DNA of 41,729 nt from contig DLQO01000039.1 of the NCBI GenBank assembly GCA_002478765.1, positions 46,019-87,747 of the forward strand, written 5' to 3'. Shown here one piece after another: positions 34,524 through 41,729 of this stretch. Under the pieces are notes generated by a model. That model ran no database searches and was not told the DNA's origin. It saw only the letters and a list, made by a program, of their open reading frames with translations. How positions within the stretch are numbered: the first letter of the stretch is position 1; each line of letters opens with the position of its first letter. The translations under genes were made by a program, and so were the position numbers. This stretch comes from Flavobacteriales bacterium UBA7430. GTDB taxonomy: Bacteria; Bacteroidota; Bacteroidia; Flavobacteriales; UBA7430.

Positions 34524-35880
34524 TTTTACAAAATATAGACGCCGAATACGGGATGTTTTATTTGCTCAAACGAGTATTGCGCCTTTAATCGTTTTTCGCA
34601 TCATTTTTGGTTTGATGATGTTTGCTGGCACGCTGCGTTTTTGGTCTAAGGGTTGGATTGAGTCTTTATTTATTCAGCCCGATCATTTTTTTCACTACTA
34701 TGGGTTTGACTGGGTGAAACCTTTTGGTGAACTCGGTATGTATGCTGCATTTGGCCTCCTTTTAATTTCATCTCTGTGCATTGCTTTAGGGATGTTTTAC
34801 CGAGTTGCTACCGTCGTGTATTTCATTTTATTCACTTATGTTGAGCTTATCGATGTCACGAATTATTTAAACCATTATTATTTCATCAGCCTTGTAGCCT
34901 TTTTGATGTGTTTTTTGCCTGCTCATCGATGTTTGTCTTTTGATGTTTGGCGCAAACCGAGTTTGTATTGCGATGTGATCCCGAGTTGGCCAATTGTGAT
35001 TATCAAGTTTCAATTGGGCATAGTTTATTTTTTTGCAGGCATCGCCAAGCTAAATCAGGAATGGTTGTTTGATGCCATGCCCATGAGTATTTGGTTGCAA
35101 GCTGAGGCACATTGGCCAGTTATAGGAAACTTTTTTACTGAAAAGTGGCTCGCTTATTCTTTCAGCTGGTTGGGTTGTATTTTTGACTTAACGGTGGTCT
35201 TTTTTCTTCTCACTCGACGATTTAGACCTGCTGCATATTCGGTCTTGGTTCTTTTCCATTTAATGACTGGAATGATGTTTCCGATCGGAATGTTCCCGTG
35301 GGTGATGATTTTAACGACGCTAATCTTTTTCTCGTCTGATTTTCACCAAAAGATTATTATTTTTATTTATTCTAAATTAAATCTTAAAGTAGCGTCTGCA
35401 ATCGAGTATAATTCGTTATTTTTGCACGGCTTTAAAAGGAGGTTTCTGACCTTTTTTTTAGTCACGTATGTGTTCTTTCAATTGTTGTTTCCTTTTCGTT
35501 ACCTGCTTTATCCAGGCGATTTGTTTTGGACCGAGCAGGGGTATCGTTTCAGTTGGCGCGTGATGTTGATGGAGAAAGCAGGAACCGCTTTTTTTTACAT
35601 CACAGATCCTGAGACCGGTCGAAAAGGGGAGGTCGATAACTCTCAGTTCCTTACGCTTACGCAAGAGAAAATGATGGCTACTCAACCTGATTTAATTCTT
35701 CAATATGCACATATTCTAGCCGAAGAAGTTAAATCGAAAGGTTTGAAAAGTCCGATCATCAACGCGGAGGTTTATGTGACTTTAAATGGTGTACGAAGTA
35801 AGCTGTTTATTGATCCCGAAGTGAATTTAGTTGAATTGAAAGATCAGTGGATACATAAAGATTGGATTTTAGATCGTTAA
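34507..35880 (+). CDS. HTTM-domain (vitamin K-dependent gamma-carboxylase-like) membrane protein
   Basis: The 457-residue inner-membrane protein has several hydrophobic segments in the first 280 residues, then an extramembrane C-terminal half. It resembles bacterial homologues of vitamin K-dependent gamma-glutamyl carboxylase. H123 in YLNHYYF matches human GGCX H160, and K181 in FFAGIAKLNQEW matches GGCX K218, the catalytic base, so the active-site pair is kept. The C-terminal FWTEQGYRFSWRVMLMEK is typical of the group. Its substrate is unknown. Two nearby ATGs (34507, 34513) could start it, both overlapping the imelysin stop. The TonB receptor gene follows after one base, so it is firmly part of the iron operon. 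Confidence 0.87.
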   Translation: MLMVTNFTKYRRRIRDVLFAQTSIAPLIVFRIIFGLMMFAGTLRFWSKGWIESLFIQPDHFFHYYGFDWVKPFGELGMYAAFGLLLISSLCIALGMFYRVATVVYFILFTYVELIDVTNYLNHYYFISLVAFLMCFLPAHRCLSFDVWRKPSLYCDVIPSWPIVIIKFQLGIVYFFAGIAKLNQEWLFDAMPMSIWLQAEAHWPVIGNFFTEKWLAYSFSWLGCIFDLTVVFFLLTRRFRPAAYSVLVLFHLMTGMMFPIGMFPWVMILTTLIFFSSDFHQKIIIFIYSKLNLKVASAIEYNSLFLHGFKRRFLTFFLVTYVFFQLLFPFRYLLYPGDLFWTEQGYRFSWRVMLMEKAGTAFFYITDPETGRKGEVDNSQFLTLTQEKMMATQPDLILQYAHILAEEVKSKGLKSPIINAEVYVTLNGVRSKLFIDPEVNLVELKDQWIHKDWILDR

Positions 35881-35881
35881 T

Positions 35882-38302
35882 ATGCCAAATATCAAACTTT
35901 TAGGTGTTGTTTTTTTGAGTGCTGTATTTGCGGTCCAAGCGCAACACGTTTTTAAAGGATTGGTTGCTGATGCAACGACATCAGAGCCTATCGCTTATGC
36001 ACACGTTCAGCTTAATGATGATAGTGCTGTCATTAGCGACAGTGATGGTCGTTTTGAGATTTCTGTGTTGGATGAAGGTACCTATCAAGTTTTGGTTTCC
36101 TTCATAGGATATAAAAATTTCTTGAGTGAAATTTCCTTAAAAAGAAAAGTTCTTCACATGAACATTGCGATGGAAGCAGATGTTGCTGAACTAGCCCAAG
36201 TTGAGCTTTTAGAAGATTATTCTAGGCAAACCGACATTACCAGATTACGGTCGGTTGAGGGTACTGCTATTTATGCGGCCAAGAAGAACGAAGTCATTCT
36301 TGTGGACCACTCCATGGCTAATAAAGCAACTAATAATTCTCGCCAGGTCTATTCCAAAGTACCCGGACTGAATATATGGGAGAGTGATGGTTTAGGCTTG
36401 CAGTTGGAGATCGGTGCTCGTGGTTTAAGCCCTCATCGAACTTCAAATTTCAATACCCGACAAAATGGTTATGACATCAGTGCGGATGCTTTGGGTTATC
36501 CCGAGTCCTACTACACCCCACCTTCTGAGGCCATTCAGAAGATAGAGATTGTCAGAGGAGCAGCCTCATTGCAGTACGGAACACAGTTTGGGGGCTTGTT
36601 GAATTTTGTTCTTAAAGAGGGAGCTGACAAGCCATTAGAGGTAATTGCTCGCCAATCTTTTGGTTCTTTCCAGTTGAATAACTCTTTTCTTAGTTTGGGT
36701 GGATCCAAAGGGAAGTGGAAATACTACAGTTTCTTTCAGAAAAAAAGTAGAGCAGGTTGGCGTCCCAATTCAAATACGGAAGCACAAACAGCTTTTATTT
36801 CCGCACAGTATCAAGCCAGTTCTAAGTTGAAGTTCGGTTTGGAATTTACACATATGGATTATTTAGCTCAGCAGCCTGGCGGGCTTGATGACGCTACTTT
36901 TGAATCGAATCCTGAAAAATCTTTTAGAACTAGAAATTGGTTTCAAGTCGATTGGAACATAGCGGCGTTTACACTAGATTACGCCATCAGTAGTCGAACT
37001 GTTTTAAATTCTAGGACCTTCGGTTTGTGGGCTTCCAGAGACGCATTGGGCGTCTTAGATCGAATCGATTGGGAGGATTTCGGAAATGAACGTGATTTGA
37101 TACTTGCGAACTTTGAGAATTACGGAAATGAGACTCGCTTGGTGCATCGATATCTTTTGGGCGAAGCAGAGTCTGCTCTTTTACTTGGCTTGAGAGCTTA
37201 CAAAGGATTCACGATCAAAGAGCAGGGGACAGGGGATTCCGGTTCAGCTGCTAATTTCACTTTTGAAAACAAGTTCAGCAATTACGGTTCTTATTTTGAG
37301 TTCCCGAGTTTTAACACGTCCTTTTTTGCTGAAAACTTAATTCGCGTCAATGATTGTCTGTCTTTAACGCCTGGTTTCAGATACGATCGTGTCGTAACCG
37401 AATCGGAAGGTTATTTCCACGCTTATGTTAACGATCTTGTTTCTCGAACTCTAGATACTAAGAAGCTCGATCGCGAGATCTTTTTGGCTGGCTTGGGTGC
37501 AAGTTACAAGTGTTTTACTGGAGGCGAGCTCTATGCGAATTTCTCACAGAATTATAGAGCGATCAATTTTAACGACATGCAGGTCATCAATTCTAATATT
37601 GTCATTGATCCAGAACTAGAAGATGAAAAAGGGTTTAATGTCGATTTGGGTTTAAGAGGTCGAGTTTGGGATGCTGTTGAGTTTGATTTCAGTCTCTTTT
37701 ACTTGAGTTATTCCAATCGTATCGGTTACGTGCAAAAGTACTACAATGAGGATTCTGCACCTTCAGCTGATCTCGTTTGGAAATCCTATCGAATGAGTAC
37801 AAATATTGGTAACTCCAGAACTTTGGGGCTTGAATCTTACATCGGTTGGGATTTGTTGAGGACTTTCTCTACCGTTGAGGATCAGAAACTGAACGTATTC
37901 TTAAATACCTCTTTTCAAAACGGAACATACGTTCGTAGCACGGAAAAAAGTATCGAAGGCAATAAGGTGGAGTTGAACCCAGATTTGAATTTGAAATGTG
38001 GTGTGCAATATCAATATAAAAGTTTAACAGGTTCTGTGCTGTATTCTCATACAAGCAGTCAGTTCTCAGATGCACAAAATACGATAACACCAACGCCTAA
38101 TGCTTTGTTTGGTGAAATTCCGGCTTACTCCGTAGTTGATGTTTCTACCAAATATGAAAAAGGAAAGTTTACGGTAGAGGCAGGCGTTAATAATTTGTTA
38201 AACGAATCTTATTTTACCCGCCGTGCAACGGGTTATCCAGGTCCAGGAATCATTCCTTCTGATCAACGAAATTATTATTTAAGTTTACAGGTAAAAATAT
38301 AG
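35882..38302 (+). CDS. FecA-like TonB-dependent receptor of the iron operon
   Basis: The 806-residue outer-membrane receptor has a signal peptide (about 1-20, ending VQAQ), a carboxypeptidase-like domain (about 24-110, FKGLVADATTSEPIAYAHVQ), a plug (about 130-255, YSKVPGLNIWESDGLGLQL, RGLSPHRTSNFNTRQNGYDI, IEIVRGAASLQYG) and a beta barrel ending LSLQVKI. The plug resembles FecA-type siderophore or iron-citrate receptors. It should import an iron complex using TonB. It follows the HTTM gene by one base and precedes FTR1 by two bases. No SusD partner is present, which argues against a glycan substrate. Confidence 0.92.
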   Translation: MPNIKLLGVVFLSAVFAVQAQHVFKGLVADATTSEPIAYAHVQLNDDSAVISDSDGRFEISVLDEGTYQVLVSFIGYKNFLSEISLKRKVLHMNIAMEADVAELAQVELLEDYSRQTDITRLRSVEGTAIYAAKKNEVILVDHSMANKATNNSRQVYSKVPGLNIWESDGLGLQLEIGARGLSPHRTSNFNTRQNGYDISADALGYPESYYTPPSEAIQKIEIVRGAASLQYGTQFGGLLNFVLKEGADKPLEVIARQSFGSFQLNNSFLSLGGSKGKWKYYSFFQKKSRAGWRPNSNTEAQTAFISAQYQASSKLKFGLEFTHMDYLAQQPGGLDDATFESNPEKSFRTRNWFQVDWNIAAFTLDYAISSRTVLNSRTFGLWASRDALGVLDRIDWEDFGNERDLILANFENYGNETRLVHRYLLGEAESALLLGLRAYKGFTIKEQGTGDSGSAANFTFENKFSNYGSYFEFPSFNTSFFAENLIRVNDCLSLTPGFRYDRVVTESEGYFHAYVNDLVSRTLDTKKLDREIFLAGLGASYKCFTGGELYANFSQNYRAINFNDMQVINSNIVIDPELEDEKGFNVDLGLRGRVWDAVEFDFSLFYLSYSNRIGYVQKYYNEDSAPSADLVWKSYRMSTNIGNSRTLGLESYIGWDLLRTFSTVEDQKLNVFLNTSFQNGTYVRSTEKSIEGNKVELNPDLNLKCGVQYQYKSLTGSVLYSHTSSQFSDAQNTITPTPNALFGEIPAYSVVDVSTKYEKGKFTVEAGVNNLLNESYFTRRATGYPGPGIIPSDQRNYYLSLQVKI

Positions 38303-38304
38303 TT

Positions 38305-39210
38305 ATGAATCAGTTTATTATTGCTTTCCGAGAGTGTTTAGAGGCGGCTTTGATCGTTGGTATTATATACACTTTCTTGTCAAAGTCCAATCTTACGGCT
38401 CAAATAAGACGTATGTGGTATGCCGTAGCGGCAGCCATCATAGCTAGTGTCGGCGTTGCTTTTGGCTTGGATTACATCAATGGTAGTATCGAAAATGAGT
38501 CGATGGCTAAGCTTGCAGAGGCTGTATTTATGTTTATAACCGCGGGTTTTTTACTCTATGTGGTTTTTTGGTTGTCGAAGTCTATGGCTTCCAAAGATGC
38601 TGTCGAGAAATTGGCGGCGGAAGCGGCGAAAAGCAGTAGTAAGTGGAGCATTTTTATTTTGGTGTTTTTCGCTATTTTACGTGAAGGTTTTGAGACGGTT
38701 ATGTTCTTGTTTGGCTCAAGCTTGCAGACGAGTTTTTCTTATGTAGGTTTTTTCTCAGGAATTGTATTGGCATGCTTGATAGGTTATCTTATCGTTATTC
38801 AGGGAAGGCGAATTAACTTACGGCCCTTCTTTAGTGTGACCTCTTTATTTTTAGTCTTATTTGCAGCCGGAATGGTTGCTTACGGGTCACATGAAATGGA
38901 AGAGTTTGTCGTAAAGGGTGGTCACTTAGAATTTTTCGGTCTCGAGTCAAAATCTGAGATTGCTAGACCTTGGAACATTTTAGTGCCACAAGCAGAGTTG
39001 GAAGCGGGCGCCTCAGAGCTTTTTTACAGCTACAATGAAGCCAAGGGCAAGCACATACACCTCTTTCATGATAAAGGTCTTGTAGGCGTATTTTTGAAGG
39101 GGTTTTTTGGGTACAACTCTAACCCCAATTGGATTGAGTTGTTTGCTTGGATTTTAACGCTCGGTTTCGGTTTGAGAATTTGGAGACGTTTCTATAAGCC
39201 TGTTGCGTAG
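38305..39210 (+). CDS. FTR1-family high-affinity iron permease
   Basis: The 301-residue inner-membrane protein has about seven transmembrane segments and both hallmark iron-binding motifs: RECLE at residues 9-13 (RExxE) and REGFE at 126-130. FTR1/EfeU permeases move ferric iron, often with an EfeO/imelysin protein and a peroxidase EfeB. No EfeB-like gene is present here. It ends the operon that starts at 32284. The next gene (osmC) is convergent, with 9 bp between the two stop codons. Confidence 0.95.
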   Translation: MNQFIIAFRECLEAALIVGIIYTFLSKSNLTAQIRRMWYAVAAAIIASVGVAFGLDYINGSIENESMAKLAEAVFMFITAGFLLYVVFWLSKSMASKDAVEKLAAEAAKSSSKWSIFILVFFAILREGFETVMFLFGSSLQTSFSYVGFFSGIVLACLIGYLIVIQGRRINLRPFFSVTSLFLVLFAAGMVAYGSHEMEEFVVKGGHLEFFGLESKSEIARPWNILVPQAELEAGASELFYSYNEAKGKHIHLFHDKGLVGVFLKGFFGYNSNPNWIELFAWILTLGFGLRIWRRFYKPVA

Positions 39211-39219
39211 TTACCCCTT

Positions 39220-39621
39220 TTAAGCCCAGATAAATTTTATTTCTCTGATCATCCCTTCAGATACCGATTTGTCTACGGGACAGGTTAGGGCTGCTCTTTC
39301 AAGGATTTTTTTGGTTTTTTCGTCAGTGTCAATAGGGATGTTGATACAGATATTTACTTGTGAGATTCTTCGGGGTTCCGTACCCATAATTTTTTCTACA
39401 TCTGCCTTAGTACCTTCGATTGCTAGATTCATTTCATCAGCCTTAATTCCCATGATGGTTAACATGCAAGATGCAATAGCTGTTGCAACTAAGTCTGTCG
39501 GAGAAAAGGCTTCCCCCTTACCTTTGTTGTCAATGGGAGCGTCTGTAATGATGGTGTTTCCGGAGCGTATGTGCTTTGCTTCAGTTCTTAGGCCGCCTTT
39601 GTAGGTAACAGTTGATGTCAT
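39220..39621 (-). CDS. OsmC family protein
   Basis: The 133-residue protein shows the OsmC/Ohr/YhfA pattern with two conserved cysteines, C52 in ASCMLTIMG and C114 in ALTCPVDKSV. Such proteins reduce organic hydroperoxides or have unknown thiol roles. The YhfA-like subgroup is more likely than Ohr given the sequence around the second cysteine. It is convergent with the FTR1 gene and divergent from htpG. Confidence 0.92.
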   Translation of the reverse strand: MTSTVTYKGGLRTEAKHIRSGNTIITDAPIDNKGKGEAFSPTDLVATAIASCMLTIMGIKADEMNLAIEGTKADVEKIMGTEPRRISQVNICINIPIDTDEKTKKILERAALTCPVDKSVSEGMIREIKFIWA

Positions 39622-39642
39622 AATTTTTCAGTTTCTTTTTAA

Positions 39643-39657
39643 ATTTACTTCGTAAAT
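39643..39657. promoter_or_regulatory. Inverted repeat upstream of osmC
   Basis: ATTTAC-TTC-GTAAAT lies 21 bp before the osmC ATG. It is a perfect 6-3-6 inverted repeat and could be an operator, although AT-rich palindromes of this size arise by chance. Confidence 0.35.
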
Positions 39658-39802
39658 GTACAAAAATACATTTTCAGCTTTAGAGCTTGTGTTTAGTATG
39701 ATCTTGTCACGTCGAAGCTCAAAATCATTTTGTAATAAACTCATTTTTAGTCATTCGTAAGTGAAACTGACATTTTCGCGACAATATGACAGAGTAATGC
39801 GC

Positions 39803-39819
39803 TTGGCATGGGAATTGAC
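39803..39819 (+). promoter_or_regulatory. Possible sigma-54-like or stress promoter of htpG
   Basis: TTGGCATGGGAATTGAC keeps the -24 TGGCA and a TTG at the -12 position with sigma-54 spacing, but the final C of TTGC is A. It lies 43 bp before the htpG ATG. Two TGACA boxes (39768-39772 and 39786-39790) lie just upstream, 18 bp apart. No TAnnTTTG element is apparent. Confidence 0.4.
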
Positions 39820-39862
39820 TATTGTGACGTAAAATAAATTTTAAAAAAAAAGTTAAAGGCAT

Positions 39863-41729
39863 ATGGCTACTGGAAAAATTAAAGTGACAACGGAAAATAT
39901 CTTTCCAATAATTAAAAAGTTCTTGTACTCAGATCATGAGATCTTCTTGAGAGAATTGGTTTCGAATGCTGTTGATGCTACATCGAAGTTGAAAGCTTTA
40001 TCTTCTTTAGGTGAAATCAAAGGTGACATAGGAATTCCACAAGTAGAAGTGCAGGTGGATAAAGCTGCCAAAACCATTACGATTTCTGATAACGGTATCG
40101 GGATGACTTCTGATGAGGTAAAGAAATACATCAATCAAGTTGCTTTTTCGGGTGCTGAAGAATTTGTAAAGAAGTACGATGATAAAGTAGAAGATGCTGG
40201 AATTATAGGTCATTTTGGTTTGGGCTTCTATTCGGCTTTTATGGTTGCTGAAAACGTTGAAATCCTCACGAAGTCCTATCAAGACGAGCCGGCAGTAAAA
40301 TGGGAATGTGATGGTTCACCTACATTCAAACTAAACGAGACGGACAAAACGAATAGGGGTACAGATATTATACTACATGTTGCGGAGGATTCTGTTGATT
40401 TCTTGGAAGAATCGAAGATATCAGAACTTTTGAATAAGTACTGTAAATTCTTACCAGTATCCATTAAGTTTGGTACGAAAGAACTCACTCGCAAAGAAGG
40501 AGAGGGTGAAGATGCGAAAGAGGTAAAAGAAACGGTAGATAATATCATTAACAATCCAAATCCTGCTTGGACGAAATCTCCGTCAGTACTTGAGGATGAA
40601 GACTACAAGTCTTTCCATAAAGAGTTGTATCCAATGAATTTCGAGGAGCCGTTATTTCACATACACTTGAATGTGGATTATCCATTTAACTTAACGGGAA
40701 TCTTGTATTTCCCTAAGTTGAAACAAAACATGGATATGAATAAGAATCGTATTCAATTGTATTGCAATCAAGTTTTTGTAACGGATTCTGTTGAAGGGAT
40801 TGTCCCTGAATTTTTAACCATGTTGCAGGGTGTAATCGACTCTCCTGATATTCCATTGAATGTTTCACGTTCCTACTTGCAGTCGGATGGCAATGTTAAG
40901 AAGATTTCTTCGCACATCACTAAAAAAGTAGCAGACAAGTTAAACGATATGTTTAAGTCTGATCGAAAATCTTTTGAAGATAAGTGGGAAGACATGAAGG
41001 TGATTGTTGAGTATGGAATGTTGTCTGAAAAGAAATTCTTTGAAAAGGCTGAGAAATTTGCACTCTACAAAAATGTTGATGATGCTTATGCTACTTGGGA
41101 TGAGTACTTAGAAAAAATCAAGATCAATCAAGTTGATAAGGATGGTAAAACAGTTGTCTTATACACAAATGATAAAGAAGCTCAGCACAGTTATATTGCT
41201 GAAGCTAAGGAAAAATCATATGATGTTTTGGTCTTGGATGGTCCAATTATAAGTCATCTGATCCAAAAGCTAGAAACGGAAAAAGAAAATGTTTCTTTTG
41301 TTCGTGTTGATGGCGACTCTATAGATAAGCTGATTAATAAGGGCGAGGATGTCCCATCGGTTCTTTCTGAGGATGATGAGAAGTCATTGAAAGAGGCTAT
41401 TGAGGGGGTTGTTTCAAAAGAACAGTACACCGTTCAATTTGAGAGCATGAGTCCTACGTCTTCTCCTTTAACCATTACACGTTCAGAATTTATGCGACGC
41501 ATGAATGAGATGAGTGCTTCTGGCGGAGGGGGGATGTTTGGTATGAATAACATGCCAGATATGTACAATTTAGTGGTAAATGGGAACCACCCTTTGGTGT
41601 CTAAAATTCTTTCAGAAAAAGATACAGATGCCAAGCTTTCAATGGTTAAAGAAGCGACAGACCTTGCCAAATTATCTCAAGGTTTATTAAAGGGGGAAGA
41701 TCTTACACATTTTATAAAAAATCGATACA
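39863..41729 (+). CDS. htpG: Molecular chaperone HtpG (Hsp90), 3' end outside window
   Basis: The frame runs from ATG 39863 to the window end, giving 622 complete codons and no stop, so a few residues are probably missing. The N-terminal ATPase domain shows FLRELVSNAVDATSK (about 28-42), DNGIGM and GHFGLGFYSAFMV. The middle domain has YFPKLKQNMDMNKNRIQLYCN (in two parts) and NVSRSYLQSDG. The C-terminal dimerisation domain ends near KGEDLTHFIKNRY. HtpG is a cytosolic ATP-dependent chaperone of stress and protein maturation. A possible stress-type promoter lies upstream. Confidence 0.97.
   Translation, partial: MATGKIKVTTENIFPIIKKFLYSDHEIFLRELVSNAVDATSKLKALSSLGEIKGDIGIPQVEVQVDKAAKTITISDNGIGMTSDEVKKYINQVAFSGAEEFVKKYDDKVEDAGIIGHFGLGFYSAFMVAENVEILTKSYQDEPAVKWECDGSPTFKLNETDKTNRGTDIILHVAEDSVDFLEESKISELLNKYCKFLPVSIKFGTKELTRKEGEGEDAKEVKETVDNIINNPNPAWTKSPSVLEDEDYKSFHKELYPMNFEEPLFHIHLNVDYPFNLTGILYFPKLKQNMDMNKNRIQLYCNQVFVTDSVEGIVPEFLTMLQGVIDSPDIPLNVSRSYLQSDGNVKKISSHITKKVADKLNDMFKSDRKSFEDKWEDMKVIVEYGMLSEKKFFEKAEKFALYKNVDDAYATWDEYLEKIKINQVDKDGKTVVLYTNDKEAQHSYIAEAKEKSYDVLVLDGPIISHLIQKLETEKENVSFVRVDGDSIDKLINKGEDVPSVLSEDDEKSLKEAIEGVVSKEQYTVQFESMSPTSSPLTITRSEFMRRMNEMSASGGGGMFGMNNMPDMYNLVVNGNHPLVSKILSEKDTDAKLSMVKEATDLAKLSQGLLKGEDLTHFIKNRY

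Overview
The window looks like chromosomal DNA from a marine-type member of the Bacteroidota, most likely Flavobacteriales. The signs are Por-type (T9SS) C-terminal sorting domains, SusC-like TonB-dependent receptors with an N-terminal carboxypeptidase-like domain, a DUF6377 regulator, DUF3822, DUF4856, imelysin and HTTM proteins, few Shine-Dalgarno sequences, and promoters of the Bacteroidota form TAnnTTTG. Genus and species cannot be told from sequence reading alone. I saw no rRNA, tRNA, CRISPR, insertion sequence or phage gene, and coding density is high.

Layout. (1) 1-235: tail of an Lcl/DUF1566-type secreted protein and its terminator. (2) 236-4746, minus: a housekeeping operon rsfS-ftsH-LUD protein-cdsA-psd, which joins ribosome silencing, membrane protein quality control and phosphatidylethanolamine synthesis. 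birA diverges from it and converges on an O-acetylhomoserine sulfhydrylase gene. (3) 7192-16056, minus: a glycan-related block with two secreted proteins built from a repeated carbohydrate-binding-like module, an SDR, an aldo/keto reductase, a large T9SS-exported GH3 glycosidase and a membrane-anchored DUF6377 regulator. (4) 16218-20292: divergent trehalose genes, an OtsA-OtsB fusion and a GH15 glucoamylase/trehalase, followed by an SDR-type reductase. (5) 21410-25322, minus: a probable zinc operon of His-rich lipoprotein, TonB receptor, Fur/Zur-type repressor and Tpx, headed by a perfect 9-1-9 palindrome over the promoter. (6) 25364-32116: housekeeping genes (CDP-alcohol phosphatidyltransferase, pyrE, NUDIX, coaD, rsmD, DUF3822, a RecD-like helicase, an acyltransferase). 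(7) 32178-39210, plus: a five-gene iron-acquisition operon. (8) osmC and htpG, the latter cut by the window end.

The most interesting block is region 7. It encodes a DUF4856 lipoprotein, an imelysin-like lipoprotein, an HTTM/gamma-carboxylase-like membrane enzyme that keeps the residues matching the catalytic Lys and His of human GGCX, a FecA-like TonB-dependent receptor and an FTR1 iron permease. The promoter is bracketed by two 23-bp near-identical repeats (21/23), and a strong terminator-like hairpin sits four bases before the imelysin start codon. The order suggests surface capture, outer-membrane import and inner-membrane permeation of iron. The role of the carboxylase-like enzyme is open; one testable idea is that it modifies glutamates on the neighbouring lipoproteins. 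Region 5 is a parallel metal system, probably for zinc, with its own repressor gene and operator.
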